Source of the DNA: Lachnospiraceae bacterium Zagget2
Lineage (GTDB): Bacteria > Bacillota > Clostridia > Lachnospirales > Lachnospiraceae
Assembly: GCA_001941045.1 (NCBI GenBank)
Contig: MSHD01000007.1
Span: forward strand, 163,572 to 227,571
Reading direction: 5' to 3'
DNA: 64,000 nt
Every line of letters starts with the position of its first letter. The stretch's first letter is position 1. The notes under the pieces are model-generated. The model saw only the letters and a program-made list of their open reading frames with translations. It was not told where the DNA came from and searched no databases. The position numbers and the translations under genes are program-made. Of this stretch, positions 16,404 through 24,523 are shown piece by piece.

Positions 16404-17858
16404 ATGCAAGTGAATCTGACTGTAACGGTAATCGTGGTCGCCTACCTGCTGATCATGCTGTTTATCGGCTGGTATTCGTCACAGAGGATCAAGTCGAATA
16501 CGGATTTCATGGTCGCCGGGCGGCGTCTGGGACCGCTTCTGATGGCGGGAACGCTGGCTGCCACGGAAATTGGCGGAGGCAGTTCGCTGGGTGTCGTGCA
16601 GAATGGTATGAGCGGCTATGGCCTTTCATCGTCCTGGTACATCATTACGATGGGCTTTGCCTTTGTGATTCTGACGTTTCTCGCACCGAAATTCCGTGAA
16701 GCGACCGTGAAGACGGTGCCGGAATATTTCCGCCGGCGCTATGGGAAGAGCGCAGGTCTGGTCACGGCGATCATTATGCTGCTGCCGCTGGTAGGTCTGA
16801 CTGCAGGCCAGTTTATCGCGTCGGCTGTTATTTTATCGACCATGCTGGGCATCAGCTATAAGCTGGCTGTATTGGTTGTCGCAATTGTCGTCATCCTTTA
16901 TTCGGTGATGGGCGGTATGTGGAGTGTGACGCTGACCGATTTTGTGCAGGTGTTCCTGATTGTGATCGGCATGATCATCGCCGTTCCCTTTGCCATCAAT
17001 CTGGCAGGCGGCTGGGGCAATGTCGTGGCGAATGTGCCGTCGGAGACCTTCGGAATGCTGTCCGGGTATTCGATTTCCGATATTATTTCGCTCACCGTCA
17101 TGTACGTGGCAACCTTTACGGTCGGCCAGGAAGCGGTGTCCCGCTACTATTCTGCGAGAGACGGCAAGGCGGCGAGACAGGGCTCTATCCTGGCGGCGCT
17201 TGTCAACTTTATCTATGCCTTTATCCCCGCGGTACTCGGTGTGATCACGCTGGCGCTGATCAATATGGGAACCTTCAGCGCGGACGATTTCGCGGATGTG
17301 GGCGCACGTTATGCGCTGCCGGTGCTGGCGATCGAAGCGCTGCCGGCGATCATCTGCGGTATTCTGTTTGCGGGTATCATTTCGGCGACGATGTCCTCCT
17401 CGGATTCCGATCTTCTGGGAGCAGGAAGTATCTTTGCGAATGATATTTACCGCGCGGTTCTGAAGCCGGAGGCGACGAACGAGGAGGTCATGAGGGTCAC
17501 CAAGATTGTCATGGGTATCGTGGGTATCGCGTCCATGTTCATCGCGATGTTCAATACCTCGAGTATTGTAAATCTTCTCATGTTCTGCTTCACGCTGCGT
17601 GCGGCAGGCGCCTTCTTCCCGTACGTACTTGGGCACTACTGGAAGGGAGCGTCTCTTGCCGGAACGATCGCGGCGCTGATCTCCGGTTCGGTCGTGGTCA
17701 TTTACCTTGACAATTTCGCGGGCGGCAATCTGTTCGGCATTCACTTCAGCCAGACGATTGTTCCGGGCCTTGTCGTGGCACTGATCTTCTTCCTGGTATT
17801 TTCGAAGATCTGCCCGCCGAAGGAACTGACGACGGAGCTTGCGCCGGAAGAGGACTAA
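16404..17858 (+). CDS. sodium:solute symporter (SSS family)
   Basis: 484-residue membrane transporter with about 13 predicted helices. Family signs: helix 1 then the FMVAGRRLGPLLMAGTLAATEIGGGS region (Na+ site around TEIGGGSS), MGGMWSVTLTDFVQ, and ISATMSSSDSDLLGAGSIFANDIY. This last segment is the SSS signature near helix 9. It imports a solute with Na+. The substrate cannot be told from sequence: the closest-looking groups carry carboxylates, sugars or pantothenate-type compounds. The ATG at 16404 is seven bases past AAGGAGGG. It ends in a strong terminator and is transcribed alone. Confidence 0.9.
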   Translation: MQVNLTVTVIVVAYLLIMLFIGWYSSQRIKSNTDFMVAGRRLGPLLMAGTLAATEIGGGSSLGVVQNGMSGYGLSSSWYIITMGFAFVILTFLAPKFREATVKTVPEYFRRRYGKSAGLVTAIIMLLPLVGLTAGQFIASAVILSTMLGISYKLAVLVVAIVVILYSVMGGMWSVTLTDFVQVFLIVIGMIIAVPFAINLAGGWGNVVANVPSETFGMLSGYSISDIISLTVMYVATFTVGQEAVSRYYSARDGKAARQGSILAALVNFIYAFIPAVLGVITLALINMGTFSADDFADVGARYALPVLAIEALPAIICGILFAGIISATMSSSDSDLLGAGSIFANDIYRAVLKPEATNEEVMRVTKIVMGIVGIASMFIAMFNTSSIVNLLMFCFTLRAAGAFFPYVLGHYWKGASLAGTIAALISGSVVVIYLDNFAGGNLFGIHFSQTIVPGLVVALIFFLVFSKICPPKELTTELAPEED

Positions 17859-17879
17859 ATTATTGCAATAATCAGTTAT

Positions 17880-17914
17880 GGGGCCACTGCATTTTGCGGT
17901 GGCCCCTGTTTTTC
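17880..17914 (+). terminator. terminator after symporter
   Basis: GGGGCCACTGCA (17880-17891) pairs with TGCGGTGGCCCC (17895-17906), with one G-T pair, followed by T5. Confidence 0.9.
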
Positions 17915-17931
17915 CCACAGCTTCAGGGGTT

Positions 17932-17961
17932 TTGACAGAGAGCAGCATTATCTGGTACAAT
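17932..17961 (+). promoter_or_regulatory. promoter of AAA/PD-(D/E)XK gene
   Basis: TTGACA (17932-17937), 18-bp spacer, extended -10 TGG-TACAAT (17956-17961). Confidence 0.8.
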
Positions 17962-17996
17962 AAAATAAGTGAAACCGGGGAAGGAGCGCTGCGGGG

Positions 17997-19637
17997 ATGC
18001 CGATCAATAAAAGGAAGCTGCCGGTTGGAATTGAAGATTTTAAAGAAATCCGGACGGCAGGATTTTATTATGTCGATAAAACGGGTCTGATCAGGAACCT
18101 TCTGAATAACTGGGGGAAGGTGAATCTGTTCACGCGTCCCCGTCGTTTCGGGAAAAGTCTCAACATGAGCATGCTGAGATATTTCTTTGAGCCGGGAGAT
18201 AACAGGGAGCTGTTTCAGGGACTGGAAATCGAAAAAGAGAAGCAGCTCTGTGATGAATATATGGGTAAATTTCCTGTAATCTCGGTTTCTTTAAAGGGTA
18301 TTAATGCACCCTCATTTCAGACAGCATTTCATATGGCGGTAGAGACTGTTAATACAGCAGCGCGGCGTTTTCAGTATCTTCTGGACAGCGATCGTCTTTC
18401 AGAAGTTGAGAAAAGTACTTTTCAGGTACTGCTGGGGAGAGATATAGACGAGTCCTTATTGTACAGCAGCCTGAAAATTCTGTCTGAATTACTCATGAAA
18501 CATCATGGAAGTAAGGTCGTCATTCTGATTGATGAGTATGATGTACCACTCGCAAAAGCATATGAGAATGGTTACTATGATGAGATGGTATTCCTGATCC
18601 GCAATCTGTTCGAACAGGTCCTGAAGACAAATGAAAGCCTGCAGTTTGCCGTACTGACCGGATGCATGCGGATATCCAGAGAAAGCATATTTACAGAGCA
18701 CTTTGGCTTTGCCGATGACGAAGTAAAAGAATTGCTGAAATCATACGGTCTTACAGAATACTATACAGTAATGAAAGAATGGTACGATGGTTATTTATTC
18801 GGGAAAACTTCTGTATATTGCCCGTGGGATGTCATTTGCCATGTGAGAAAACTGAGGGCAGATCCGGATGCGTTGCCAGAGAATTACTGGGTTAATACGA
18901 GTGGGAACGATGCAGTGCGGCGGTTTATCAGGGAATCGGATAATAGCGGCAGTACAAAGCGTGAAATCGAGCGGCTGCTTGCAGGAGAGGCAGTTGTGAA
19001 GGAAATTCATCAGGAGCTTACTTACCGTGACATGTATTCTTCCATGGAGAATATATGGAGCGTTCTTTTTATGACCGGATACCTTACGCAGAGAGCAAGG
19101 CAGGAAGATCATCGCTTTGAACTGGTTATCCCGAACCGGGAAATCCATTCCATCTTTGCGACACAGATTATGGATCTCTTTAAAGAAAACGTGAAAAAAG
19201 ATGGTGAAGGTGTAAAATGCTTTTGCGAGGCATTGAAGAGAGGTGATGCGCCAGGAGTTGAAAGCCAGTTTGGCGCTTATCTGAGGAAAACAATCAGCCT
19301 GCGGGATACATTTGTGAGAAAAGAGAAAAAAGAAAATTTCTACCATGGTATTCTGCTGGGCATTCTGGGAGCAAAGGAATCATGGGCTGTCTCGTCAAAC
19401 AGTGAATCCGGCGACGGTTACAGTGATATCCTGATTGAGATTATAGAGGAAGAGACAGGGATTATTATAGAGGTAAAGTATGCTGATAACGGCGACCTGG
19501 AGGAGGCGTGCCGGAAAGCGTTGACTCAGATTGAAAAACAGCACTATGATGAAAAACTGCAGGATGATGGGATTGACCATATTCTGAAATATGGAATCGC
19601 CTGCTATAAAAAGCGGTGCAAAGTAATGTTGGCGTAA
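17997..19637 (+). CDS. AAA-ATPase-like protein with C-terminal PD-(D/E)XK nuclease domain
   Basis: 546-residue protein of the 'AAA-ATPase-like / DUF1703' group common in gut Firmicutes and Bacteroidetes. N-terminal P-loop variant PRRFGKSLNMSML (about residues 43-55), Walker B VVILIDEYDVPL (about 172-183), and a C-terminal nuclease-like core GDGYSDILIEI ... GIIIEVKYA with the D-x(n)-ExK pattern. The DNA is visibly more A/T-rich than its neighbours, and the gene sits alone between two terminators, so acquisition by transfer is likely. The family's role is unproven; defence or mobile-element links have been suggested. ATG at 17997; the spacing to AAGGAG is long (about 10). Confidence 0.8.
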   Translation: MPINKRKLPVGIEDFKEIRTAGFYYVDKTGLIRNLLNNWGKVNLFTRPRRFGKSLNMSMLRYFFEPGDNRELFQGLEIEKEKQLCDEYMGKFPVISVSLKGINAPSFQTAFHMAVETVNTAARRFQYLLDSDRLSEVEKSTFQVLLGRDIDESLLYSSLKILSELLMKHHGSKVVILIDEYDVPLAKAYENGYYDEMVFLIRNLFEQVLKTNESLQFAVLTGCMRISRESIFTEHFGFADDEVKELLKSYGLTEYYTVMKEWYDGYLFGKTSVYCPWDVICHVRKLRADPDALPENYWVNTSGNDAVRRFIRESDNSGSTKREIERLLAGEAVVKEIHQELTYRDMYSSMENIWSVLFMTGYLTQRARQEDHRFELVIPNREIHSIFATQIMDLFKENVKKDGEGVKCFCEALKRGDAPGVESQFGAYLRKTISLRDTFVRKEKKENFYHGILLGILGAKESWAVSSNSESGDGYSDILIEIIEEETGIIIEVKYADNGDLEEACRKALTQIEKQHYDEKLQDDGIDHILKYGIACYKKRCKVMLA

Positions 19638-19643
19638 TCTAAA

Positions 19644-19671
19644 AATCCCCGGCCAGTACAGCCGGGGATTC
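19644..19671. terminator. bidirectional terminator between convergent genes
   Basis: AATCCCCGGC (19644-19653) pairs with GCCGGGGATT (19661-19670). A runs precede it and T follows, so it can serve the AAA gene and the iron alcohol dehydrogenase. Confidence 0.8.
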
Positions 19672-19685
19672 TTGCGTGTCTGTAA

Positions 19686-20864
19686 CTATCTCGCGTTCTG
19701 ATAGATCTTGATTACATCATCCTTATAAAGGAGCTGGAAGCCGCCGATCGAGCCGCCGCCGACCTGCATGCACTTCTCAGCCATATCTTCGATCTGCGCA
19801 TCGGTCGGGCTGATGCCAAGCTCTGTCATGCTGATCGGCATGCCGATCTGATGGCACCAGGCTTCCCAGGCTTCGATACCGGCGATCGCCGTGGCCTCGA
19901 GGTCGTGGAAATTCTCCGGGACATCGAAGACTTTCACTGCGAACTGTGCGAAACGTGCCGGGTTCGTCTTATAGACGTATCTGGCCCAGCTTCCCCAGAC
20001 TGCACAGAGTCCGGCGCCGTGCGCGACATTGAACATGCCGCCCAGCTCATGCTCGAGCTTGTGCGTCGCGAAGTCGGTGACGCGTCCCGTGCCGGTCAGT
20101 CCGTTGTGGGAGAGGCTGCCTGCCCACATGAGCGTAGCGCGCGCCTCGTAGTCCCGCGGATTTTTGATCGCAGCCTTCGCGGCTTCCCGTACCGAGACGA
20201 GGAGTCCTTCGGCAATCCGGTCGGTCAGCTCGACGTTCGGCGTGTTGGTGAAATAGCGCTCCATTGTGTGCATCATGATGTCCGAAGCGCCGCTTGCTGT
20301 CTGATAATCCGGCAGTGTATAAGTCAGTTCGGGATTCATGATCGCGAATTTCGGGCGTGCACAGTCGTGATTGTAGGAACGCTTCAGGCCGCCGTCCTCG
20401 ATCGTGATGACCATGGAATTGCTGGTCTCCGAGCCCGCCGCGGCGATCGTCAGCACGCTGCCGATCGGGGCGATCTTATCCGTGGTCTTTCTCTTCATCA
20501 GCAGCTCTTCCAGTTCGAAATCATTGGCCAGAGAATAACCGATGCCCTTTGCGGTGTCAATGACACTGCCACCGCCGACCGCGAGCAGGAAGTCGACGCC
20601 CTCCGCCTTTGCGATGCGTGTGCCTTCCTTCACCAGGCCAAGCAGCGGATTCGGGACGACGCCGCCCAGATCAACATAGCTGAGACCGGCGTCGGTCAGG
20701 CTCTTATGTACCCGGTCAAGCAGTCCGGTCTTCTTCACATGCCCGCTGCCGTAGACGACCATGACCTTGTGGCCGCCCCAGGCCTTCACTTCCTCGCCAA
20801 CTTTGGTCTCCGTGTCCTTCCCGAAGATAACCTTGGTCGGGGAATGGTATTCAAAATTTATCAT
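19686..20864 (-). CDS. iron-containing alcohol dehydrogenase (butanol dehydrogenase type)
   Basis: 392-residue group III metal-dependent alcohol dehydrogenase, reducing aldehydes to alcohols with NAD(P)H during fermentation. N-terminal nucleotide part with VVYGSGHVKKTG and the LLAVGGGSVIDTAKGI GGGS motif. C-terminal iron-binding region: Asp in GASDIMMHTMERYF, and His in HELGGMFNVAHGAGL, the usual iron ligands. The length and the start MINFEYHSPTKVIFGKDTE resemble clostridial BdhA/BdhB and YqhD-like enzymes. AGGAGG precedes the ATG on the minus strand. Possible products are ethanol or butanol; not resolved here. Confidence 0.9.
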   Translation of the reverse strand: MINFEYHSPTKVIFGKDTETKVGEEVKAWGGHKVMVVYGSGHVKKTGLLDRVHKSLTDAGLSYVDLGGVVPNPLLGLVKEGTRIAKAEGVDFLLAVGGGSVIDTAKGIGYSLANDFELEELLMKRKTTDKIAPIGSVLTIAAAGSETSNSMVITIEDGGLKRSYNHDCARPKFAIMNPELTYTLPDYQTASGASDIMMHTMERYFTNTPNVELTDRIAEGLLVSVREAAKAAIKNPRDYEARATLMWAGSLSHNGLTGTGRVTDFATHKLEHELGGMFNVAHGAGLCAVWGSWARYVYKTNPARFAQFAVKVFDVPENFHDLEATAIAGIEAWEAWCHQIGMPISMTELGISPTDAQIEDMAEKCMQVGGGSIGGFQLLYKDDVIKIYQNAR

Positions 20865-20930
20865 GGCAGAAACCTCCTCCTGTTATTTGCATTCAGTATA
20901 ACACTTTTGATGGAAAAATCCTACATTGAA

Positions 20931-20959
20931 TTGACTATAGAAAGATATCCCTGTAAAAT
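20931..20959 (+). promoter_or_regulatory. promoter of YqeG-type HAD gene
   Basis: TTGACT (20931-20936), 17-bp spacer, TAAAAT (20954-20959). The start codon is only 20 bases further, so the leader is very short. A divergent TATACT (20895-20900 on the minus strand) may serve the alcohol dehydrogenase. Confidence 0.75.
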
Positions 20960-20978
20960 AATCGGCAGGAGGGAATCC

Positions 20979-21482
20979 ATGTTTTTCGATAATTTATATC
21001 CAGACCGGATGGTGCGCTCCGTCTATGACCTGGACTGGGAGGCCCTTTCCGGGACATACCGGGGCGTTCTGTTTGATATTGACAATACGCTCGTGCCGCA
21101 TGGAGCGCCTGCCGATGCGTGTGCGGAGTGCCTGTTTGCAAGGCTCCATGCGCTCGGTATGGGGACGATGCTTGTCTCGAACAATGGCGAGGAACGGGTG
21201 CGTCCATTTGCCGTGCAGGTGGGGGCAGGCTATGTATATAAGGCTGGAAAGCCGAAGACGCGCGGATATCTGGAGGCTATGGAGCTTATGGGAACGGTTC
21301 CGGAGAATACGCTGTTTGTCGGCGACCAGATTTTCACGGATATCTGGGGAGCGCGCCGCGCGGGCGTGTTCTCAGTCCTGACTGATCCGATCGATTCTTC
21401 GACGGACGAGCCGCAGATCGTCGTGAAGAGGCTGTTGGAACGACCTTTTCGGCGGGTGAGGACGAAACCTGTGATAATGTAA
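20979..21482 (+). CDS. YqeG family HAD-IIIA phosphatase
   Basis: 167-residue HAD-superfamily protein. Motif I FDIDNTLVPHG with two Asp (residues about 33-43), motif II MLVSNNGEERV, Lys in YKAGKPKTRG, and motif IV VGDQIFTDIWGAR. The layout matches the YqeG family, probably phosphatidylglycerophosphate phosphatase-like or other small phosphate substrates; the substrate is not proven. The ATG at 20979 has AGGAGGG upstream. The open frame runs on to 19851, but that part is antisense to the alcohol dehydrogenase and is not real. Confidence 0.85.
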   Translation: MFFDNLYPDRMVRSVYDLDWEALSGTYRGVLFDIDNTLVPHGAPADACAECLFARLHALGMGTMLVSNNGEERVRPFAVQVGAGYVYKAGKPKTRGYLEAMELMGTVPENTLFVGDQIFTDIWGARRAGVFSVLTDPIDSSTDEPQIVVKRLLERPFRRVRTKPVIM

Positions 21483-21512
21483 TGAGTTCGTAACACATAT
21501 TCAATATTTGAC

Positions 21513-21521
21513 TGCTATAAT
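21513..21521 (+). promoter_or_regulatory. extended -10 element
   Basis: TGC-TATAAT (21513-21521) with no clear -35 at 16-18 bp. It probably drives the GerMN lipoprotein at 21566. An alternative TATACT at 21537-21542 lies downstream. Confidence 0.5.
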
Positions 21522-21565
21522 CAATTATCAGATTCATATACTGTATAGAGCAGGGAAGTGATAAT

Positions 21566-22699
21566 GTGAAAAAATGGACAGTATATATTGTGGTGCTTGC
21601 CAGTCTTGTTTTGCTTGCAGGCTGTGGAAAGCAGGAGACCGGCTCTGAGCTTCTGACTGAGACGCAGGAGACGGTAGAGCTGGCCGAGGAGCCGCTGGAG
21701 CCGGTCGTTACGGAGACTTCGGAAGGGATTGCCCTGCACATCTACTGCGGGGACGAGCTGGCGGAAAATATTGTGCAGACGACCGCCTATGTGGAGTCGG
21801 TGGATGAGGAGACGGTCATGGAAGAGCTTCTCGCGGCGCTGGAGATCGGCGAGGAGGTAGAGCTTGACAGCATTTCCTTCGGAACGAATCAGGGCGGGGA
21901 CCGGGTGATCATGCTGGATTTCAATCAGGCCTTTGCCGATTATGTGAAGAAGCTGAGTTCCGCCGGAGAGAACATTGTGATGGGAAGCGTGACCAACACG
22001 TTTCTGGACTGCTATCAGTGCGAGCTTCTGCTGGTGACCGTCGAGGGAAAGGTGCTGGAGACGAACTATAATGTCTACGAGGAATACCTGGAGTATTATC
22101 CTTACGTGGAGTCGGCTTACCGCGTCGTGACAGAGCTTCTGGAGACGGAGGACGGCGTGTCTATCTCCTGCCCGCAGATCGAGGGCCTGGGGGATGAGCG
22201 GATTCAGGAAAAATGGAATGAGATCATGCTGGCGAATGAGCAGATGGCCGTAGAAGGCTGGGGAGGCGGCGGGACCTATACCGTTACGTATACGCTGAAG
22301 ACCATGACCACGGATACACTCTCGATCCTGATGGACGGGGTGTTTTCTGACGGCTCTTACGATGAGCAGACTTTTAAGTATACTTACAATATTGACCCGA
22401 ATACCGGCGGGAGCATCCGGCTCGCGGATCATGTGGACGTGGAACTCCTCGCGGAGAATATGTTCGAGGGAAAGGGCTATTATGTGGACGAGGCGCTTGC
22501 GCCGTATTTCCTGGAACGGATCCAGAGTATTTACGAGAGTCCTGACAGTCTTGCGCGGTCGCTGGAGGGCTACGACTATGTGGAGGATGGCAGCGATCCC
22601 TACGGCTACTCCTATCTGGAAAATGGGAAAGTGTGGCTCTGCATGGAGGTGCCGCACTCGATGGGCGACTATATTGAGATCGAACTTGACGCGCAGTGA
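21566..22699 (+). CDS. lipoprotein with GerMN domain and DUF3298/RsiV-like domain
   Basis: 377-residue lipoprotein. Lipobox LAGC with Cys20. A Glu/Thr-rich linker follows, then a GerMN-type domain (about residues 45-165), seen as LHIYCGDELAEN and RVIMLDFNQAFADYV. The C-terminal part (about 180-375) has the DUF4163/DUF3298 look: YPYVESAYRVVTELL, IDPNTGGSIRLADHV and KVWLCMEVPHSMGDY. Both domains occur in cell-surface proteins of sporulating Firmicutes, with GerMN linked to spore formation or germination. Start is a GTG at 21566, ten bases from CAGGGA. Confidence 0.75.
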   Translation: MKKWTVYIVVLASLVLLAGCGKQETGSELLTETQETVELAEEPLEPVVTETSEGIALHIYCGDELAENIVQTTAYVESVDEETVMEELLAALEIGEEVELDSISFGTNQGGDRVIMLDFNQAFADYVKKLSSAGENIVMGSVTNTFLDCYQCELLLVTVEGKVLETNYNVYEEYLEYYPYVESAYRVVTELLETEDGVSISCPQIEGLGDERIQEKWNEIMLANEQMAVEGWGGGGTYTVTYTLKTMTTDTLSILMDGVFSDGSYDEQTFKYTYNIDPNTGGSIRLADHVDVELLAENMFEGKGYYVDEALAPYFLERIQSIYESPDSLARSLEGYDYVEDGSDPYGYSYLENGKVWLCMEVPHSMGDYIEIELDAQ

Positions 22700-22748
22700 A
22701 CATCAGTGCTATACTTTCTTTTAGTTATGGAAAAAGGAGATACAACCG

Positions 22749-22991
22749 ATGAGTCAGGAAAAGGTAGATCGTTATAAAGAGCAGAAGAGGAACCGCAAGG
22801 CTATTGCAGCCAAAAAGAAGAGAAACTCGCTGATCGCACGCTGCTGCGCGGGCGTTGTCGCGCTGGCCTTCGTCGGCTGGCTTGGTTATTCTGCGGTGGA
22901 TTCTTATCAGACAAAGCAGAACAGCATTCCGATTGAGGCGGATGTCACGGCGCTGGACGATTTCCTCAGCGAATATGGCGTGACCGATTGA
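22749..22991 (+). CDS. small single-pass membrane protein, unknown function
   Basis: 80-residue protein: a highly basic N-terminus (residues 5-25, many Lys/Arg, likely helical), one membrane helix (about 29-48, IARCCAGVVALAFVGWLGYS) and an acidic C-terminal tail DALDDFLSEYGV-like. The Lys/Arg side should stay in the cytosol. AAAGGAG and ATG 22749 give the start. I have seen this type beside other genes in Lachnospiraceae but no role is known. It lies 49 bases after the GerMN lipoprotein, and a terminator follows. Confidence 0.65.
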   Translation: MSQEKVDRYKEQKRNRKAIAAKKKRNSLIARCCAGVVALAFVGWLGYSAVDSYQTKQNSIPIEADVTALDDFLSEYGVTD

Positions 22992-23004
22992 TGACGAAAA
23001 AAAA

Positions 23005-23037
23005 GAGGGCGTTCCCGGACTGACGGGAACGCCCTTT
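23005..23037. terminator. bidirectional terminator between small membrane protein and argG
   Basis: Near-perfect stem GGGCGTTCCCG (about 23007-23017) with CGGGAACGCCC (23024-23034), A run before and T3 after. It can serve both strands because argG is convergent. Confidence 0.85.
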
Positions 23038-23049
23038 CGCTTTGCAGTT

Positions 23050-24282
23050 TTATTTCGCAGCATCCTGCTCTTTTACAGAGGCGAGCATCTGCGCGCGCAC
23101 CTTCAGCGGCAGACCGAACAGCGTGATGAAGCCGCTCGCGTCGTGGTGGTCGTACTGATCGCCGGTCGTGAAGGAGGCCAGCGACTCGCTGTAGAGGCTG
23201 TAGGGGGAGGTGGTGCCCGCCTTGATGATGTTGCCCTTATAGAGGCGGAACTTCACTTCGCCGGTCACATACTCCTGCGTGCTGCTCACGAAAGCGCGTA
23301 CAGCGTCGCACAGAGGCGTGAACCATTTTCCTTCGTATACGATCTGGGCCAGCTTATTGCCCATATCTTTCTTGGTCTCCATCGTGGCGCGATCGAGCAC
23401 AAGCTCCTCGAGCTGCGCATGCGCCTCCATCAGGATCGTTCCTCCCGGGGTCTCGTAGACGCCGCGGGACTTCATGCCGACGACACGGTTCTCAACGATA
23501 TCGACGATGCCGACGCCGTGCTTTCCACCAAGAGTATTCAGTTCGCGGATGATGTCGGCGACCTTCATCTTCTTCCCATTGATCGAGGTGGGTACGCCCT
23601 TCTCGAAGGTCATCGTCACCAGCTCCGGCTCGTCGGGAGCCTTCTCCGGGGTCACGCCGAGCACAAGCATATGATCGTAATTCGGCGCATTGGCCGGATC
23701 CTCGAGCTCGAGGCCCTCATGGCTGATGTGCCAGAGATTGCGGTCACGGCTGTAGCTGTGGCTGTGGTCAAAGGGCAGGTCGATGCCGTGCTGTTTGCAG
23801 TACTCGATCTCGTCCTCACGGGACTGCATCTTCCAGACGTCCGTCATTCTCCAGGGAGCAATGATCTTGATATCGGGAGCCAGCGCCTTGATGCCGAGCT
23901 CGAAGCGGATCTGGTCGTTGCCCTTGCCGGTCGCGCCGTGGCAGATCGCGGTCGCGCCCTCCTTGCGGGCGATCTCCACGAGTCTCTTCGCGATCGCCGG
24001 GCGGGCCATCGAGGTGCCGAGCAGATATTTGTTCTCATATACGGCGCCCGCCTGCACGCAGGGCATGATGTAATTTTCCGCGAAGTCGTCGTTGATATCC
24101 TCAATATATAATTTCGTCGCGCCGGAGAGCTTCGCGCGCTCCTCCAGGCCGTCCAGTTCGTTCCCCTGCCCGCAGTCGATGCAGCAGCAGACAACGTCAT
24201 AGTCAAAGGTTTCCTTCAGCCACGGGATGATGGCGGTCGTGTCGAGCCCGCCAGAATAGGCCAGAATTACTTTTTCCTTCAT
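23050..24282 (-). CDS. argG: argininosuccinate synthase
   Basis: Joins citrulline and aspartate with ATP hydrolysis to AMP + PPi, giving argininosuccinate, the penultimate step of arginine synthesis. 410 residues. P-loop-like YSGGLDTTA near the start (residues 9-17), then the ARPAIAKRLV segment, HGATGKGNDQIRFELG, and HISHEGLELEDP. It faces argC and is transcribed away from it. An ArgR-like box overlaps the -35 region of its promoter. argH and argF are not in the window. Start ATG at 24282 with AGGAGG upstream. Confidence 0.96.
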   Translation of the reverse strand: MKEKVILAYSGGLDTTAIIPWLKETFDYDVVCCCIDCGQGNELDGLEERAKLSGATKLYIEDINDDFAENYIMPCVQAGAVYENKYLLGTSMARPAIAKRLVEIARKEGATAICHGATGKGNDQIRFELGIKALAPDIKIIAPWRMTDVWKMQSREDEIEYCKQHGIDLPFDHSHSYSRDRNLWHISHEGLELEDPANAPNYDHMLVLGVTPEKAPDEPELVTMTFEKGVPTSINGKKMKVADIIRELNTLGGKHGVGIVDIVENRVVGMKSRGVYETPGGTILMEAHAQLEELVLDRATMETKKDMGNKLAQIVYEGKWFTPLCDAVRAFVSSTQEYVTGEVKFRLYKGNIIKAGTTSPYSLYSESLASFTTGDQYDHHDASGFITLFGLPLKVRAQMLASVKEQDAAK

Positions 24283-24323
24283 AATGAGATTCCTCCTGAG
24301 ATTGTATATGTGATGCTTAAAAC

Positions 24324-24352
24324 ACTATACAACAATGAAAAACAGATTGCAA
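24324..24352 (-). promoter_or_regulatory. argG promoter
   Basis: On the minus strand, TTGCAA (24347-24352), 17-bp spacer, TATAGT (24324-24329). An ArgR-like box touches the -35. Confidence 0.75.
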
Positions 24353-24369
24353 GTGAAAGATTATACATA
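24352..24369. promoter_or_regulatory. ARG box (argG side)
   Basis: AGTGAAAGATTATACATA matches the ArgR operator consensus in 13 of 16 informative positions, and touches the argG -35. Probably bound by an ArgR encoded elsewhere. Confidence 0.5.
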
Positions 24370-24394
24370 AATTTTGGATTTTTATAAAAATATA

Positions 24395-24423
24395 TTGCAT
24401 AAATTTAATAATGAATGTATAAT
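24395..24423 (+). promoter_or_regulatory. argC operon promoter
   Basis: TTGCAT (24395-24400), 17-bp spacer, TATAAT (24418-24423). The -10 lies within an ArgR-like box. Confidence 0.8.
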
Positions 24424-24431
24424 TATGCAAT
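24414..24431. promoter_or_regulatory. ARG box (argC side)
   Basis: AATGTATAATTATGCAAT matches the ArgR operator consensus at most positions (two clear mismatches in the conserved core), and covers the -10 of the argC promoter. ArgR with arginine would therefore block both sides of the divergon. Confidence 0.6.
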
Positions 24432-24523
24432 GCTCCGGCGGGAAATTATACTTTACTTTCTATTTTAATTGGTTTATGATAGGAAAGTCCCGGCAAAGGG
24501 GCAGGATTGAGAGGTATACAAAA

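Noticed and set aside
16277..16699. 140-codon frame overlapping the symporter start
   Set aside because: It starts inside the promoter and reads the symporter in another frame without any domain.
19851..20978. Upstream extension of the YqeG-type gene
   Set aside because: Antisense to the alcohol dehydrogenase; the promoter and ribosome site lie at 20931-20977.
24394..24411. A third ARG box before argC
   Set aside because: Only one half matches the consensus (TTGCATAAA); the other half does not fit.
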